Shown here: in pieces, positions 36,184 through 46,821 of the stretch
How positions within the stretch are numbered: position 1 is the stretch's first letter
How the letters are laid out: every line of letters starts with the position of its first letter
From: Theocolax elegans
Taxonomy: Eukaryota; Arthropoda; Insecta; Hymenoptera; Cerocephalidae
Direction: 5' to 3'
Assembly (NCBI GenBank): GCA_026168455.1
Contig: CM047431.1
Coordinates: 27,035,569-27,099,568, forward strand
Length of the DNA stretch: 64,000 bases
The notes under the pieces: generated by a model
Told to the model about the DNA's origin: nothing
Databases searched by the model: none
Seen by the model: only the letters and a program-made list of their open reading frames with translations
Translations under genes and position numbers: made by a program

Positions 36184-36211
36184 GGCTAGTATTATATTAA
36201 AATTTTAAATA

Positions 36212-36654
36212 TTTTTTTTTTTTTTTATTTTGTTTAACGTCGCTCTATTTATGCTGCCAGGGCTAATCAGCGACGGAGGTGAACGGTGTGTCTGTAACAA
36301 AGCACATGTAGTTGAAACAGTGGTGCTTGTGTCCATCGGAAATATCATCGGTCACTGTAATTAGTCTAATAATTACAGTTTCCTGTCCCCCGATGGAAAC
36401 CACCGCGATCCTCTTTACATCTTCGCGTCCCTAACGTTCCCTATAGTTCAGATGCCCGTGCCTCTTATGCACTGAAAATGCACGAAACGCACGCGCACCT
36501 GAACTGGCGTCACATTATAGTGACACGCCGAGCCACTGAGTCGCGGTGTTCGAAAATGCACATGAAAAAATTTCAGAGGTACACGTCTGGGATCGAACCC
36601 ACGACCCTCGGTGTGAGAGTCGGGAGCTCTACCCATGAGCCACCGCGGCTCATG
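36212..36654 (-). mobile_element. tRNA-derived SINE, unit 1
   Basis: The minus strand starts CATGAGCCGCGGTGGCTCAT. It has a polymerase III A box (TGGCTCATGGGTAGAGC) and B box (GGTTCGATCCC) in a tRNA-like head whose anticodon loop region CTCTCAC resembles tRNA-Glu. A ~330-bp body and an A-rich tail (T run at 36212-36226 on plus) follow. On the head side is a 25-base A run (plus-strand T run 36655-36679), so the element probably inserted into, or next to, a poly-A stretch. The paralogous Y copy near 54850 lacks it. Confidence 0.85.
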
Positions 36655-36945
36655 TTTTTTTTTTTTTTTTTTTTTTTTTAGTATAGATTAATAATAGTAG
36701 ATTAATCAAAAAAAAATTGTTTTTAATAGTCAAGATTCTTTTAATTATGAACCTAAATGAGAGAAATTAAAAAACTAAAAAATATATATTTGAATTTACC
36801 GCGCCGCGCATCGTTCAAGAACAATACGCGCAGTAAGTATCGATCAACGCGCAAGCCAATCACTCGCCTTATCCAAACATCTGATCGATATACATTGATT
36901 TGAGGCTATGTCATAAGGAGAGATACACATTATAATTTAGATTTT

Positions 36946-37711
36946 AAGGGGGTATCCTGATTTAGAACGTTCAAAAAATCGATTTTTTATTGCTTAAATC
37001 TATTCCTTATATGTATAAGAACATATATCCGAAGTTATAGAGTCGGATTCGTATATTTCCGAAGATACGGTACTAAACGCAACGGGGCATCGAGCAAGTG
37101 CCAGTGCTCGGTCAGACTGAAACGCGCGTGCTCCTCCCCTCGTCACTAAACTCGAAACTTATACCTATCCAAGATATGAAAAAGGCTGTGATGGCAACGC
37201 TGGATCATTATTGTTCACTGATGAATCTCCTCGTCACGAGAATTGTCTGACAGGCACTGACAGCTCGTGTGAATGGCGCAAAGCCGAAGCTATGAATCGT
37301 CTTGCATCCTTCAAACATTCTGCTCGATTGATTGACGAAAAAGTAGAGGAACATATTCATCCAATCTACGAAGAACTTTCGAATGACGATTCATGCCGCG
37401 ATGCTTAGGTAGACAGACGCAAAATTCGAACGAATCGTTCAACTTCACTGTCTAGCGCATAACTCCGAAACATCTCAATTATGGTAAAAAAATCGTGTAG
37501 AAATTGCTGCGTATATGGCTGCAGGAATGTTCAATAAAGGATATTCAGCAGTTCTGCATACCATGCAATACTCAATTTGAAATTTGGCCAGCATGTAAAA
37601 TGTTTGCGGATGTCGACATACAACGGATTGAACGAAAGACGACGTTCGTCTCTTTCCAGTAAGGAAGCTCGTACGGCCCGTAGGCTTGAACAACTTCAAC
37701 AAAATGATATA
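36946..37711 (+). pseudogene. Mutator-like element, 5' TIR and transposase C-terminal part, unit 1
   Basis: AAGGGGGTATCCTG at 36946 matches, inverted, CAGGATACCTCCTT at 54372-54385, and these are read as the element's terminal repeats. From 37178 the plus strand reads KKAVMATLDHY, then the region with SPRHENCLTGTDSSCEWRKA and IHPIYEELSND, typical of the C-terminal part of the Mutator-like transposases common in arthropod genomes. Two single-base losses relative to unit 2 break the frame (near 37216 and 37390) and another lies near 37495. The N-terminal catalytic part is deleted. The ORF ends QQNDI, where a foldback was inserted; the true C-terminus is at 53734. Confidence 0.75.
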
Positions 37712-37718
37712 TAATAAC

Positions 37719-38140
37719 ATCGGTCTCTCCGAAGTAAATGTTTTACTTTAGTATAAAGCAGGCCTATCGTACTCTTTGTCCACTATGGTTGGTGGGATTT
37801 CCCAGAGCACGGCCTTTTAAAATAATTAAAGGCGTTTCGTTCTCGATCTCCAGCTTGGACTCCTCGTAAGGAACTGTTCTATTTCTATCTTCTTCTTATC
37901 TCTATATTTCTATATATATAGCCGCAGAACATCTTGCTGGCGTCGCAGATCATCTTGCGACAGGCGTCTGAGGTAAGATCTCCAGTTCCTTACTGAGGAG
38001 TCCAAGCAGGAGATCGAGTACGAAACGCCTTTAATTATTTTAAAAGGCCGTGCTTGGGAAATTCCACCAACCATAATGGACTAAGAGTACGAAAGACCTG
38101 CTTTATAGTAAAGCAAAGCATTTAGTTCGGAGAGATCGAT
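37719..38140. mobile_element. ~0.42-kb foldback, unit 1
   Basis: ATCGGTCTCTCCGAAGTAAA and its near complement at 38121-38140 begin arms of about 150 bp (TATAAAGCAGGYCTWTCGTA, AAGGCGTTTCGTWCTCGATC). The centre is AT-rich, then CAGAACATCTTGCTGGCGTC. It lies inside the Mutator-like ORF, directly left of F2. Confidence 0.85.
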
Positions 38141-38175
38141 ATTATATATAATATATATATTATATATATATATAT
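38141..38175. repeat. (TA)n tract left of F2
   Basis: TA-rich tract between the 0.42-kb foldback and the GGGTGG terminus of F2; same position as 52032-52066. Confidence 0.85.
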
Positions 38176-39825
38176 GGGTGGTTCTCTGTGACATCGAAGA
38201 TGAAAAAAATAAATATTGCTATAACTGTGGGAATATGTTTTTGAGGTATCCAGTAGTTCTCCTGAATTTTTTCAGATTTTTTCTGGGCCATTATTTTAAG
38301 TTACAGAGAGTCAAAGTTGACATTTTAGCACTTTTTTGCATTATATGCCCATTTTCATGAATTTTTAGCTCCCAGGAGATGCATTTTTCACTAAAAACAT
38401 AAGTATGACTTTTTTGTAAAATTTTCCAAACTTTTCATTAAAAATACTTTTAAAGACATAAATATATGCTGTCACACTCTTGTAAGCCATTTAAACCTTA
38501 AATAGTAAAAATCAGCAATTCTGCTCCGGACTCTGGTAACCTAATACTGTCTAAAAGCTGTCTTTTTATAGTCAGAAACTGCCTAAAAATTTCCAGAGTG
38601 GGTCTAAATCATTAAGATCACTTATGGTCAAAATATCCGGGAAAAGTGCCCGAAATATTAATAGAAATGTATATTTGTTGCCTTATAACGATGAATCTAT
38701 TAGCATGATCATTGCAAAAAAATATGTGCACTTACCTTGGAGTGGTAGAAAAGTATCTTCACTTGTTTCAGTATCCATCTAATCCCCTGTAAGCTGCTAA
38801 AAATACAAATATTATTATAAAATTATAAAAAATTATTTTTTAAACATTTATAATGCTGGATTCTTAGTTTTACATCCCTTACAAGAATTATAATACTAAT
38901 CTGAAGGATTACTATAAAAGTATCAACATTATTATTATTATTCAGCAATACATTGTTTAGATTTCACAAACTTGTCACTGTCACGTTATCATATTATTCA
39001 TTATAATTATATATCCGATTTATTTATATATCTTTTGTATTAAATACGTATATTCAGTTATTGTAATAATGATGTTTATACATTTATAGTAATCCTTCAG
39101 ATTAGTATTATAATTCTTGTAAGGGATGTAAAACTAAAAATTCAGCATTATAAACGTTTAAAAATTAATTTTTTACATTTGTATAATAATATTTGTATTT
39201 TTAGCAGCTTACAGGGGATTAGATGGATACTGAAACAAGTGAAGATACTTTTCTACCACTCCAAGGTAAGTGCACATATTTTTTTGCAATGATCATGCTA
39301 ATAGATTCATCGTTATAAGGCAACACATATACATTTCTATTAATATTTCGGGCACTTTTTCCGGATATTTTGACCATAAGTGATCTTAATGATTTAGACC
39401 CACTCTGGAAATTTTTGGGCAGTTTCTGACTATAAAAAGACATCTTTTAGACAGTATTAGGTTACCAGAGTCCGAAGCAGAATTGCTGATTTTCACTATT
39501 TAAGGTTTAAATGGCTTACAAGAGTGTGACAGCATACATTTATGTCTTTAAAAGTATTTTAAATGAAAAGTTCGGAAAATTTTACAAAAAAGTCACAGTT
39601 ATGTTTTTAGTGAAAAATGCATCCCCTGGGAGCTAAAAATTCATGAAAATGGGCATATAATGCAAAAAAGTGCTAAAATGTCAACTTTGACTCTCTGTAA
39701 CGTAAAATAATGGCCCAGAAAAAATCTGAAAAAATTTAGGAGAACTACTGGATACCTCTAAAACATATTCCCACAGTTATAGCAATATTTATTTTTTTCA
39801 TCTTCGAAGTCACAGAGAACCACCC
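38176..39825. mobile_element. Foldback element F, copy 2 (recombinant junction)
   Basis: Nearly identical to F1 and F3. Its left neighbour is the Mutator-like ORF and 0.42-kb foldback (as for F3), and its right neighbour is the R1-type remnant (as for F1), so it is the hybrid copy formed by the tandem duplication. The exon-like segment with ATG lies at about 39216-39266 on the right arm. Confidence 0.9.
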
Positions 39826-39959
39826 ATAGATATATATATTACAAATCCATATAAACTTAGCAATAAGGGTTTATGACGCCCATGACAGAGAGGGAAGATA
39901 CGTACTTTAGAACGAAACAAAGAGAGGTTCGGGTTGTGACGCCAGGGCTCCATAACCCG

Positions 39960-41290
39960 CCTACCCACACAGCGTCAATAGTTGAGTGCCCTTTCCGAAA
40001 ACCAAACTGATTGTCGGATAGATTACCTGCCTGTGCAATGGCTGCTTGTAGCCTGGCACAAATGACCCGCTCGAATAGCTTCCCTGCTATATCCAACAAA
40101 CAGAGTGGCCGGTACGAGGAAGGGATCTCCGGTGGTCGGTTCCCCTTTGAGAGAAGCACCAGCCTCTGTACCTTCACCTGCTGGGAAGCATCCTAATTGA
40201 AACATGCACTAAATGTGTCCGCAAAAATTTGTGGCACATTCAGCGCAGCGGTATTAATGACCAGACCATGTATTCCATCCAGCCCTAGAGCTTCTCCTCA
40301 CTGGAACACACTGTATTGTTTACATTACATTGCAACGTTTCGATGGAAATTCTCCATCCTCTCAGGCATTACTACACGTCAATATTCATTAAAAATTATA
40401 AAAATTCTTTCGTAGCATCTCTGAATCGCTGCACTCTCCTTTATGATTTACACATTATATAAAAATAGAAAACAATAAATAAAATAATAAATAAATAAAT
40501 AAATAAATAATTGAACAAAACACAATGTAGTTAACACAAGAAAAACAAAAGCAGTCAGGTAAAAACAAATGAAAACATGACAGACGGTTATTATATGATT
40601 ATATGCTTGACGGTAGTAATGCCTGAAGAGATGGAGAATTTCCATCGAAACGTTGCAATGTAATGTAACATACAGTGTGTTCATCAATGATCGATATAAT
40701 ACCTAATCTCCAAAAAGTGGGAGTCGTTCCAGTGTTAACAATCTCCAACTCCAATATCGCAAAGGCCTTGAGGAGTGTACGAACCGAGTATTCGTTTTCG
40801 TACTGCCCCATTCTGTCGCCCAGGCATTAAAATCCCTCCGATGACTATTGGCAATCGGAGGACCTTGCACTAGTAACGATGGCACAAGGATCCCAGAAAT
40901 CCGTCGACGTTATCACGAGTGGGAGGTAGCAACTGTATATTCGCATACCCGCCACCTCCACCCACGTAAAATTGGGAAGGAAGCGGCCATTTTTCGGATA
41001 CATACATGTTTCGACGTACCGATGGCCGCTCTGCCAGTGGCATCACTCCCATTTCGATTCACTGAGATCCCGGTACTCCTCGCTGACGATAACAATGTCG
41101 GCCTGCTCTTCTCTGACCAACTGTGGTAGCAGATCCTGGGCACAGCACAGGGTTTAGGTTGATTTGTAGCACCCTAACCATTCTGTCAGATGCTTCAACC
41201 CTAGGCGCGGCTTGTTCTTATACACGCGCAATCCCTGCTTTGTGGCCCTCTTGGGCGCACCGGAAATACTGCGATGTGTGGTGTGTGTAT
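39960..41290 (-). mobile_element. R1-type LINE remnant, unit 2
   Basis: Same arrangement as 26150-27480. RT piece on the minus strand at 40177-39960 reads SSYRPLCLLDIAGKLFERV and DNQFGFRKGHSTIDAV in one frame, better preserved than in unit 1. The endonuclease is seen in pieces: DFNAWATEWGSTKTN (about 40830-40785), LLKAFAILELEIVNTGTTPT, GIISIID. A 379-bp inverted-repeat insertion separates the domains. Numerous 1-base indels relative to unit 1. Confidence 0.8.
40304..40682. mobile_element. Inverted-repeat insertion with CTGAAGA...GAAAC motifs, unit 2
   Basis: Counterpart of 26482-26863, with the same ends and inverted arms. The plus-strand motif lies at about 40622-40651. Confidence 0.55.
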
Positions 41291-43051
41291 GTGTGGTAAT
41301 TGAAGAAAGTCTATTAGTTACCCATCTTCTTACTATTATAAAGAGGAAGCGTTTGTTTGTATGTGCGCAAAAATCTCAAAAGTACACAATCGATTGTAAC
41401 GAAATTTAACTGTAGTTCTTTATGTACTATAAAGTGTCATAGGCTATATTTTATATAAAAAATCGTTTTGCTTCATTGTTAAAAATAAAAGTTTTTACAC
41501 TTACAGGATGCACGGTAGTTCAGGCGCTGACCGATGGTGGCTGACGGTCTCGGGCTGCACGCGACAAAATTTATCGCTACTTAGTACATATTATCAGCCG
41601 GGCTCGGTCTTTCGAGTCGTCTAGTTATACGATAAAAATTTATTTTCGTAAACGTTAAGCGTTCGTTGGATTCTAGTATTCAATTAATGAGTTTCCATTT
41701 TTTCGTTAAATTATTTTTTTGATTTAATTGTTGTGTCACTTAAAACTTTACAAAGTGACGATCGCCGTTGCGCCATTCATGCTACTGGTGAATAATTTAC
41801 AGCTACTAAATGTCAAGTTTTTTAAACTGGTGCCTTTGAGTCTATGTTAGACAATTGTGTCTACCATTAAGATCACCACGCATTGTCTTAGGGTTTTATT
41901 CGTAAATGTTAATATGCTTCTTATTTGTAATTCTTAATTATTCTTATTTATTTCTTCTATTGATTCTAATGTCCAAATGATATATACAATGAGTTAAAAA
42001 TTAAATACATTTTATTACGTTTTTAAGATTTCTATTATAACCAGTAATGGCAAGAAATTCAAATTTTAACAAGCGCAATATAAAATACGAATTACAATTG
42101 AAAGTTTTTTTTTAAAATTATTAATTTAGAGCACTTAATTTAAATATTTTTTTAAATTAAAATTTCAAAATTGTATGGACAAATAGTGAGTAGATAATTA
42201 TATTTATATAAAACATTATTTTAAATAAACAAGTATGTATTATTATTAGAAACAGTAGGTTATGAAGGAATGAATTTGTTTATAATAATCAAAATAAATA
42301 TATGAGCTCTGTAACTAAAGGAAAAATAAATTTGATATAATTATGGATTATAACGCAATTTTGAAAGAGGGTGCAAATAAGAATTACGGGAGAAATCAAA
42401 AGAAACAGGTTTTATTATATGCCGCTAAAATCTTATAAATAGTTCTTTAAAATTATATACAAAAATTTATTTATTTAGAAGAAGTTTTATTACTCTAAAA
42501 GTAAAAATATTAATGACAATAGAATTTTGGCGATGATCCTTCGTCATTAAATAAATAATTTTAGGAGCGAAGTTCTATTTAGATCCGTTAAATTAGCCAA
42601 AATTTAATAAGTTGTTACTAAATGCTTACAATTGAGTAAGTATAGCACTATCTATTTTTGATAAATTATTTTTCATTAACATTTATAATTATAAAATAAA
42701 TATTAAGCTTTATAAGAATTCATATAGTTTAAAATTTACAATTTAACATTTCATATGTCTTTTTTTTTATTATTTTTATTCTGATTTCATTACACTAAAT
42801 TTTGGTAAAAACTTTATTTATAAATTATAATCGTATTTAAAAAAAAATTAAATTTTTGGTATAAAACCCAATGTACTATAACAGTACCTTCCAAAGTGTT
42901 GTATGAATCTGTTTAATTTCTAATGTGTCCATGGTAGTGAAAAAATAATACAATTTGAAACATTATTTTTAATAAATTAATTACAAAAACCTTTTTCGAA
43001 ATTAAAGATTGGGGTTGCCGCGCGAAGCGAGCAGTGGGTGAGGATCCCCCA
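41291..43051. other. AT-rich non-coding block, unit 2
   Basis: Counterpart of 27481-29234, including the GCCGCGCGAAGCGAGCAG motif near 43018. Differs from unit 1 mostly by single-base insertions and deletions. Confidence 0.6.
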
Positions 43052-43137
43052 GTATATATATATATATATATTATATATATATATATATATATACTACGCC
43101 TTATAATATCTTTGTTATATTTATCATATATATATAT
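43052..43137. repeat. TA-rich tract left of F' (unit 2)
   Basis: TA runs interrupted by TACGCCTTATAATATCTTTG, a sequence absent from unit 1. Confidence 0.85.
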
Positions 43138-43991
43138 GAGTGGCTCTCTGTGACATCGCAGATGAAAAAAATGAATATTGCTATAACTGTGAGAATATGT
43201 TTTTAGAGGTATCCAGTAGTTCTCCTGAATTTTTTCAGATTTTTTTCGGGACCATTATTTTATTTTACAGAGAGTCAAAGTTGGAATTTTGGTTCAGCCA
43301 TGGTTCAGCTGCATTGACGCACTTACCTTGGAGTGGTAGAAAAGTATCTCTACTTATTTCAGTATCCATCTAATCTCCTGGAAGCTGCTAAAAATACAAA
43401 TATTTTTGTACAATTGTAAAAAAATTAATTTTTAAACATTTCTAATGCTGGATTTTTAGTTTACAACCCTTACAAGAATTATAATACTAATCTGAATTAC
43501 TATAAAAGTATCAACATTATTATTATATTCTGCCATACATTGTTTAAATTTCACAAACTTGTCACTGTCAATTAATCATATTAATCATTATAATCTCAAG
43601 AACTGATTTGTTGATATATTTTTTGTATTAAATGCGTATCTCCAGTTATTGTAATAATACGTTAAAATATTTATAGTAATCCTACAGATTAGTATCATAA
43701 TTCTTAAAGTGGTTGTAAAATTGAAAATCCAGCATTATAAATGTTTAAAAATTAATTTTTTATAATTGTATAATAATATTTGTATTTTTAGCAGCTTACA
43801 GGGGATTATATGGATACTGAAACAAGTGAGATACTTTCTACCACTCCAAGATAAGTGCATAAATTTTTTTGCAATGATCATGCTAATAGATCATCGTAGA
43901 AGGCAACAAATATTCATTTCTATTAATATTTCAGGCACTTTTCCCACATATTTGACCATAAGTGAAATTAAAGATTTATATATAATTACAG
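43138..43991 (+). mobile_element. Variant foldback F', unit 2 (diverged)
   Basis: Starts GAGTGGCTCTCTGTGAC. It has the F' layout but many substitutions compared with F1-F3 and with the unit 1 copy (for example CTCAAGAACTGATTTGTTG where the others have ATATATCCGATTTATTTA). The exon-like ATG segment is broken: its donor reads AAGATAAGT instead of AAGGTAAGT, and bases are missing inside it. It ends at TTACAG before the helicase fragment. Confidence 0.75.
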
Positions 43992-44113
43992 CACCAGTTA
44001 TCACAGGAAATAATTCTGGCAAAATATTATTATTATCACGTATTGACTTGAAACCGTCGTTAGAAGAATACCTTTTCAAATGATCGAAGACGATTTCCAA
44101 TAAGGATAAGTTT
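43992..44113 (+). pseudogene. Helitron helicase fragment, left half, unit 2
   Basis: Reads APVITGNNSGKILLLSRIDL and KPSLEEYLFK, with an additional base loss before the RRxFPIRISF segment. Same truncation point as in unit 1. Confidence 0.7.
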
Positions 44114-44923
44114 TTAGGAGTAGTTTGGGTTTTCCTCGATATTGATGAAACAAACCATATTGTATTTATTTGGCGATGTTTCAATGGTATTCTCCATATT
44201 CATTTTACAAACATCTTTTAATACAATTATTACCTATTAAATCTAAATTACTTACTATTTTCGTCAATTCATAGGTGCAAAAACATTAACAGCATCTCTG
44301 ATGCGTCGCTCTATAATTGAAAACAATGATTAATAAGTATAAAAATAATAACAATCGTTTAACAATTTTTGCACAGAGATGGAGGTTATATAACATACCT
44401 TTCCCCTATTGTCGTGTCCATCATCAACACAAAGAATTCAAATGTAAATAAATAATTTAAGACATTACAAAATAAGTTAACACATAATTACACGTATTAA
44501 GCAAAAGGCAGTCTAACATTAAAATTAAAATAAGCAAACAATGTATATCACAGACGGTTATACTGAAAATTTTGAAATCTCACGTTTCCCGTTTCCAGAG
44601 ATACCTATGTGATCAATCTTAATTGGATTGACAACACAGCCATCTCCAATACAGGCGCAAAACTTTAAATTACTACATTATGTGTACTGATAAGAGCAAT
44701 AAAAAATTAATAAATTCTTTATAATTATTTGCAAAGAGAACACAAAAAAATTAATATAAGACTAAATTAAAATTAACATTTGATTAAAAAATTTTTTCAC
44801 GTTGAAACAAGTAATAATTGGTAATAAAATTTCTAATAATTAAATTTAAACAGTGAAGTCTACATAATATTAAAATTTTATAAGTGAAATTGTGAATTTT
44901 TCAGTAAAAAACCCCTTACACTG

Positions 44924-46380
44924 TGTAACGGGGTCTGCCTCTAATTAAGACCGAAATTAGAAGCATGGCCATAGGGGCCACGGTATGGGGTCTCTACCTC
45001 TCCCGATGCGGTCAATGCGGCCCGTGCATACCGATGTACTTACCTCGGCCGCACTGTGCAATACCGGTACCTCCGTTAATCGGCGGCTTTTCTTTGCCGT
45101 CCAGGTATGATGACACGGGGAGCACCGCGCTCTCCGTCATTGTTTCTCGGTCTTACCTTTACTTAGCCTCCGAGTACGTGAACTCGAGAGGCTCATTACT
45201 CGGCGTGAGTTTTGCCTCTACAAAGTGGTTTTGGGATATTTCGGATTCAATCGACAACACGACATATACATGCAAAAGTAAATAACTTCAAGTTGAATTA
45301 ATACGTTCGATTTATTAAATAAAATAATGTTACAACTAAAGAAGATTACAAAGGAATATAATGAGGTGCGCGGTTGTGTCGTATATACGTTACGCGAAGT
45401 TCCAAATAATAATATCTCGTAATAGCGTCTCGTATGAAGTCGCGTCGATCCCTCGGCGGGATCGTCCTAAGCTAAACCACGAGGAAAGCTTATAACAAGG
45501 TTCACTTCTAAGTATAGAGTGAGAGAGACGGGAGTCGCCGGCCGAGTCGTCACTTCTTTCTCGCTCTCGATTTTGAACGCGTTGCCCGCTGGCAACGATG
45601 ATCCGCTCGCGATCTCGCGGTCTTAAAGTAAGGGATTTTATCCCGACTTACGCTTGATGTGGCGTCCTTACAATGTCCCGGACGCCAACTACGCCTTAGG
45701 CCTCCTAGCCGTCTATCGGGCAGGTAGCCTTCTCGTCGAGGCAAAGGACCAAGGAAAAACACAGAAGGGGAGACGGCGGAGCACGTCGCGCACCGTCTCC
45801 TTCGTGGCACGATTCCCACACGAACCACTACGTCGAGCCCCACTTCCTTGGGACTCGCTGCGTTCCTCTCGTCTACGGCGATAGCACGCGTATCCCAGGG
45901 AAACGTACCGATCCTCGATCGCTCGACTGCGTCGCGGTAAATTTCCTCACACGTGTCGTTTGTTCGCTCGTAGCACGGCCCAGCTAAACCGTAGCGTAGA
46001 CCGTCCTTCGCAGTACTCTGTCGTACCTCGTACTCGTACTCTTACTCTACCGAGCTCGTACCGTCTCGTACCCGTACTGTACCGTACTCTTACTCTACCG
46101 AACTCGTACCGTCTCGTACCCGTACTGTCCCGTACTCTTACTCTACCGAACTCGTACCGTACCGTACTCGTACTGTACCGTACTCTTACTCTACCGAACT
46201 CGTACCGTTACCGTACTAAATTTTCCGTGGGCCATCCAGAGGTCCTCTCTCCCTCCCTTGCGCACGGATCGTTGTTCGTTCGCCGCGCCGTTTCCGAGAA
46301 AAGCAATTATACCGAATGCTCGAGTTTACTAAACGATATTATTTAATTCAAAACGCCTTTCAATAATTAATACCGTTACA
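44924..46380. mobile_element. Solo LTR, unit 2
   Basis: TGTAACGG...CCGTTACA with ACTG on both sides (44920-44923, 46381-46384). The shared target duplication shows that it was present before the unit was duplicated. Confidence 0.85.
46010..46215. repeat. ~50-bp minisatellite in the LTR, unit 2
   Basis: Same CGTACTCTTACTCTACCGA-type units as in unit 1. Source of the 128-aa ORF reading in TLTLPNSYR repeats. Confidence 0.85.
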
Positions 46381-46821
46381 ACTGTAAAAAATATTTAGTG
46401 AATGTCATTTTTTATGAGTCCATTGTGATCGCATTGATACGAGGATAAATTTAACCACTATTACAAATTTTTTAAAGAGTCGTTTTTTATTAGTTTTTTG
46501 GCTTGGAAGTTTCAGTAGTCCGCGTACGTACGTACGTACGTACAACTTTTTATACATACATTTTACCATTAATTATTACAATTGCACAACCGATAATTAA
46601 TTTGTTGTCAACAATTAATTGTCGTGGTGCCAGGTATCAACTGTATGTATTCAAAAATTATAATAAATATATATTATTTGTAATATTAATAACAAATTAT
46701 ATTTAGAAATATATCTAAAATAAGCATTTTTCTGTGAATTCCCATTTTACTAAAAATAATTATATAAATAAACAATATCTTTTTTGGACTTTATGTGTCC
46801 CTGGAATTATGACAAACAGTT

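Larger units (their letters stand above)
31022..36189 (+). mobile_element. Non-autonomous Helitron, unit 1 (TC...CTAG)
   Basis: The 5' end TCTACATAATATTAAAA (31022) and 3' end GGCTAG (36184-36189) are followed by T. The 3' end is preceded by GC-rich CGCGAGCGAAGCGAGCG. The insertion is proven by an empty paralogous site: minus strand at 54871/54872 reads CAGTGAAG-TATTTTATT, whereas here CAGTGAAG is followed by the element and then TATTATATT. There is no target duplication, as expected for Helitrons. No Rep/helicase inside; the cargo is a solo LTR (31085-32526), AT-rich DNA and a 59-bp satellite array (32955-35960). Confidence 0.85.
30290..36886 (+). mobile_element. Penelope-like terminal repeat Y, left copy, unit 1 (interrupted)
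   Basis: Y occupies 30290-31021, about 36190-36211 and about 36680-36886, split by the Helitron and the SINE. Its uninterrupted inverted counterpart is 54658-55659. It begins TTAGGAGTAGTTTGGG and ends CCAAACATCTGATC. The assignment to a Penelope-like element rests on three facts: the right copy adjoins a GIY-YIG endonuclease end (54387-54657), the two copies are inverted, and the right copy carries a hammerhead-like motif. A minus-strand stretch 30564-30379 reads RRIRDAVNVFAPELTKVSN, of unknown role. Confidence 0.6.

Noticed and set aside
36541..36654. Possible functional tRNA gene (A and B boxes present)
   Set aside because: No closed acceptor stem was apparent, and the sequence is the head of a repeated SINE with the same body and A-rich tail at three places.
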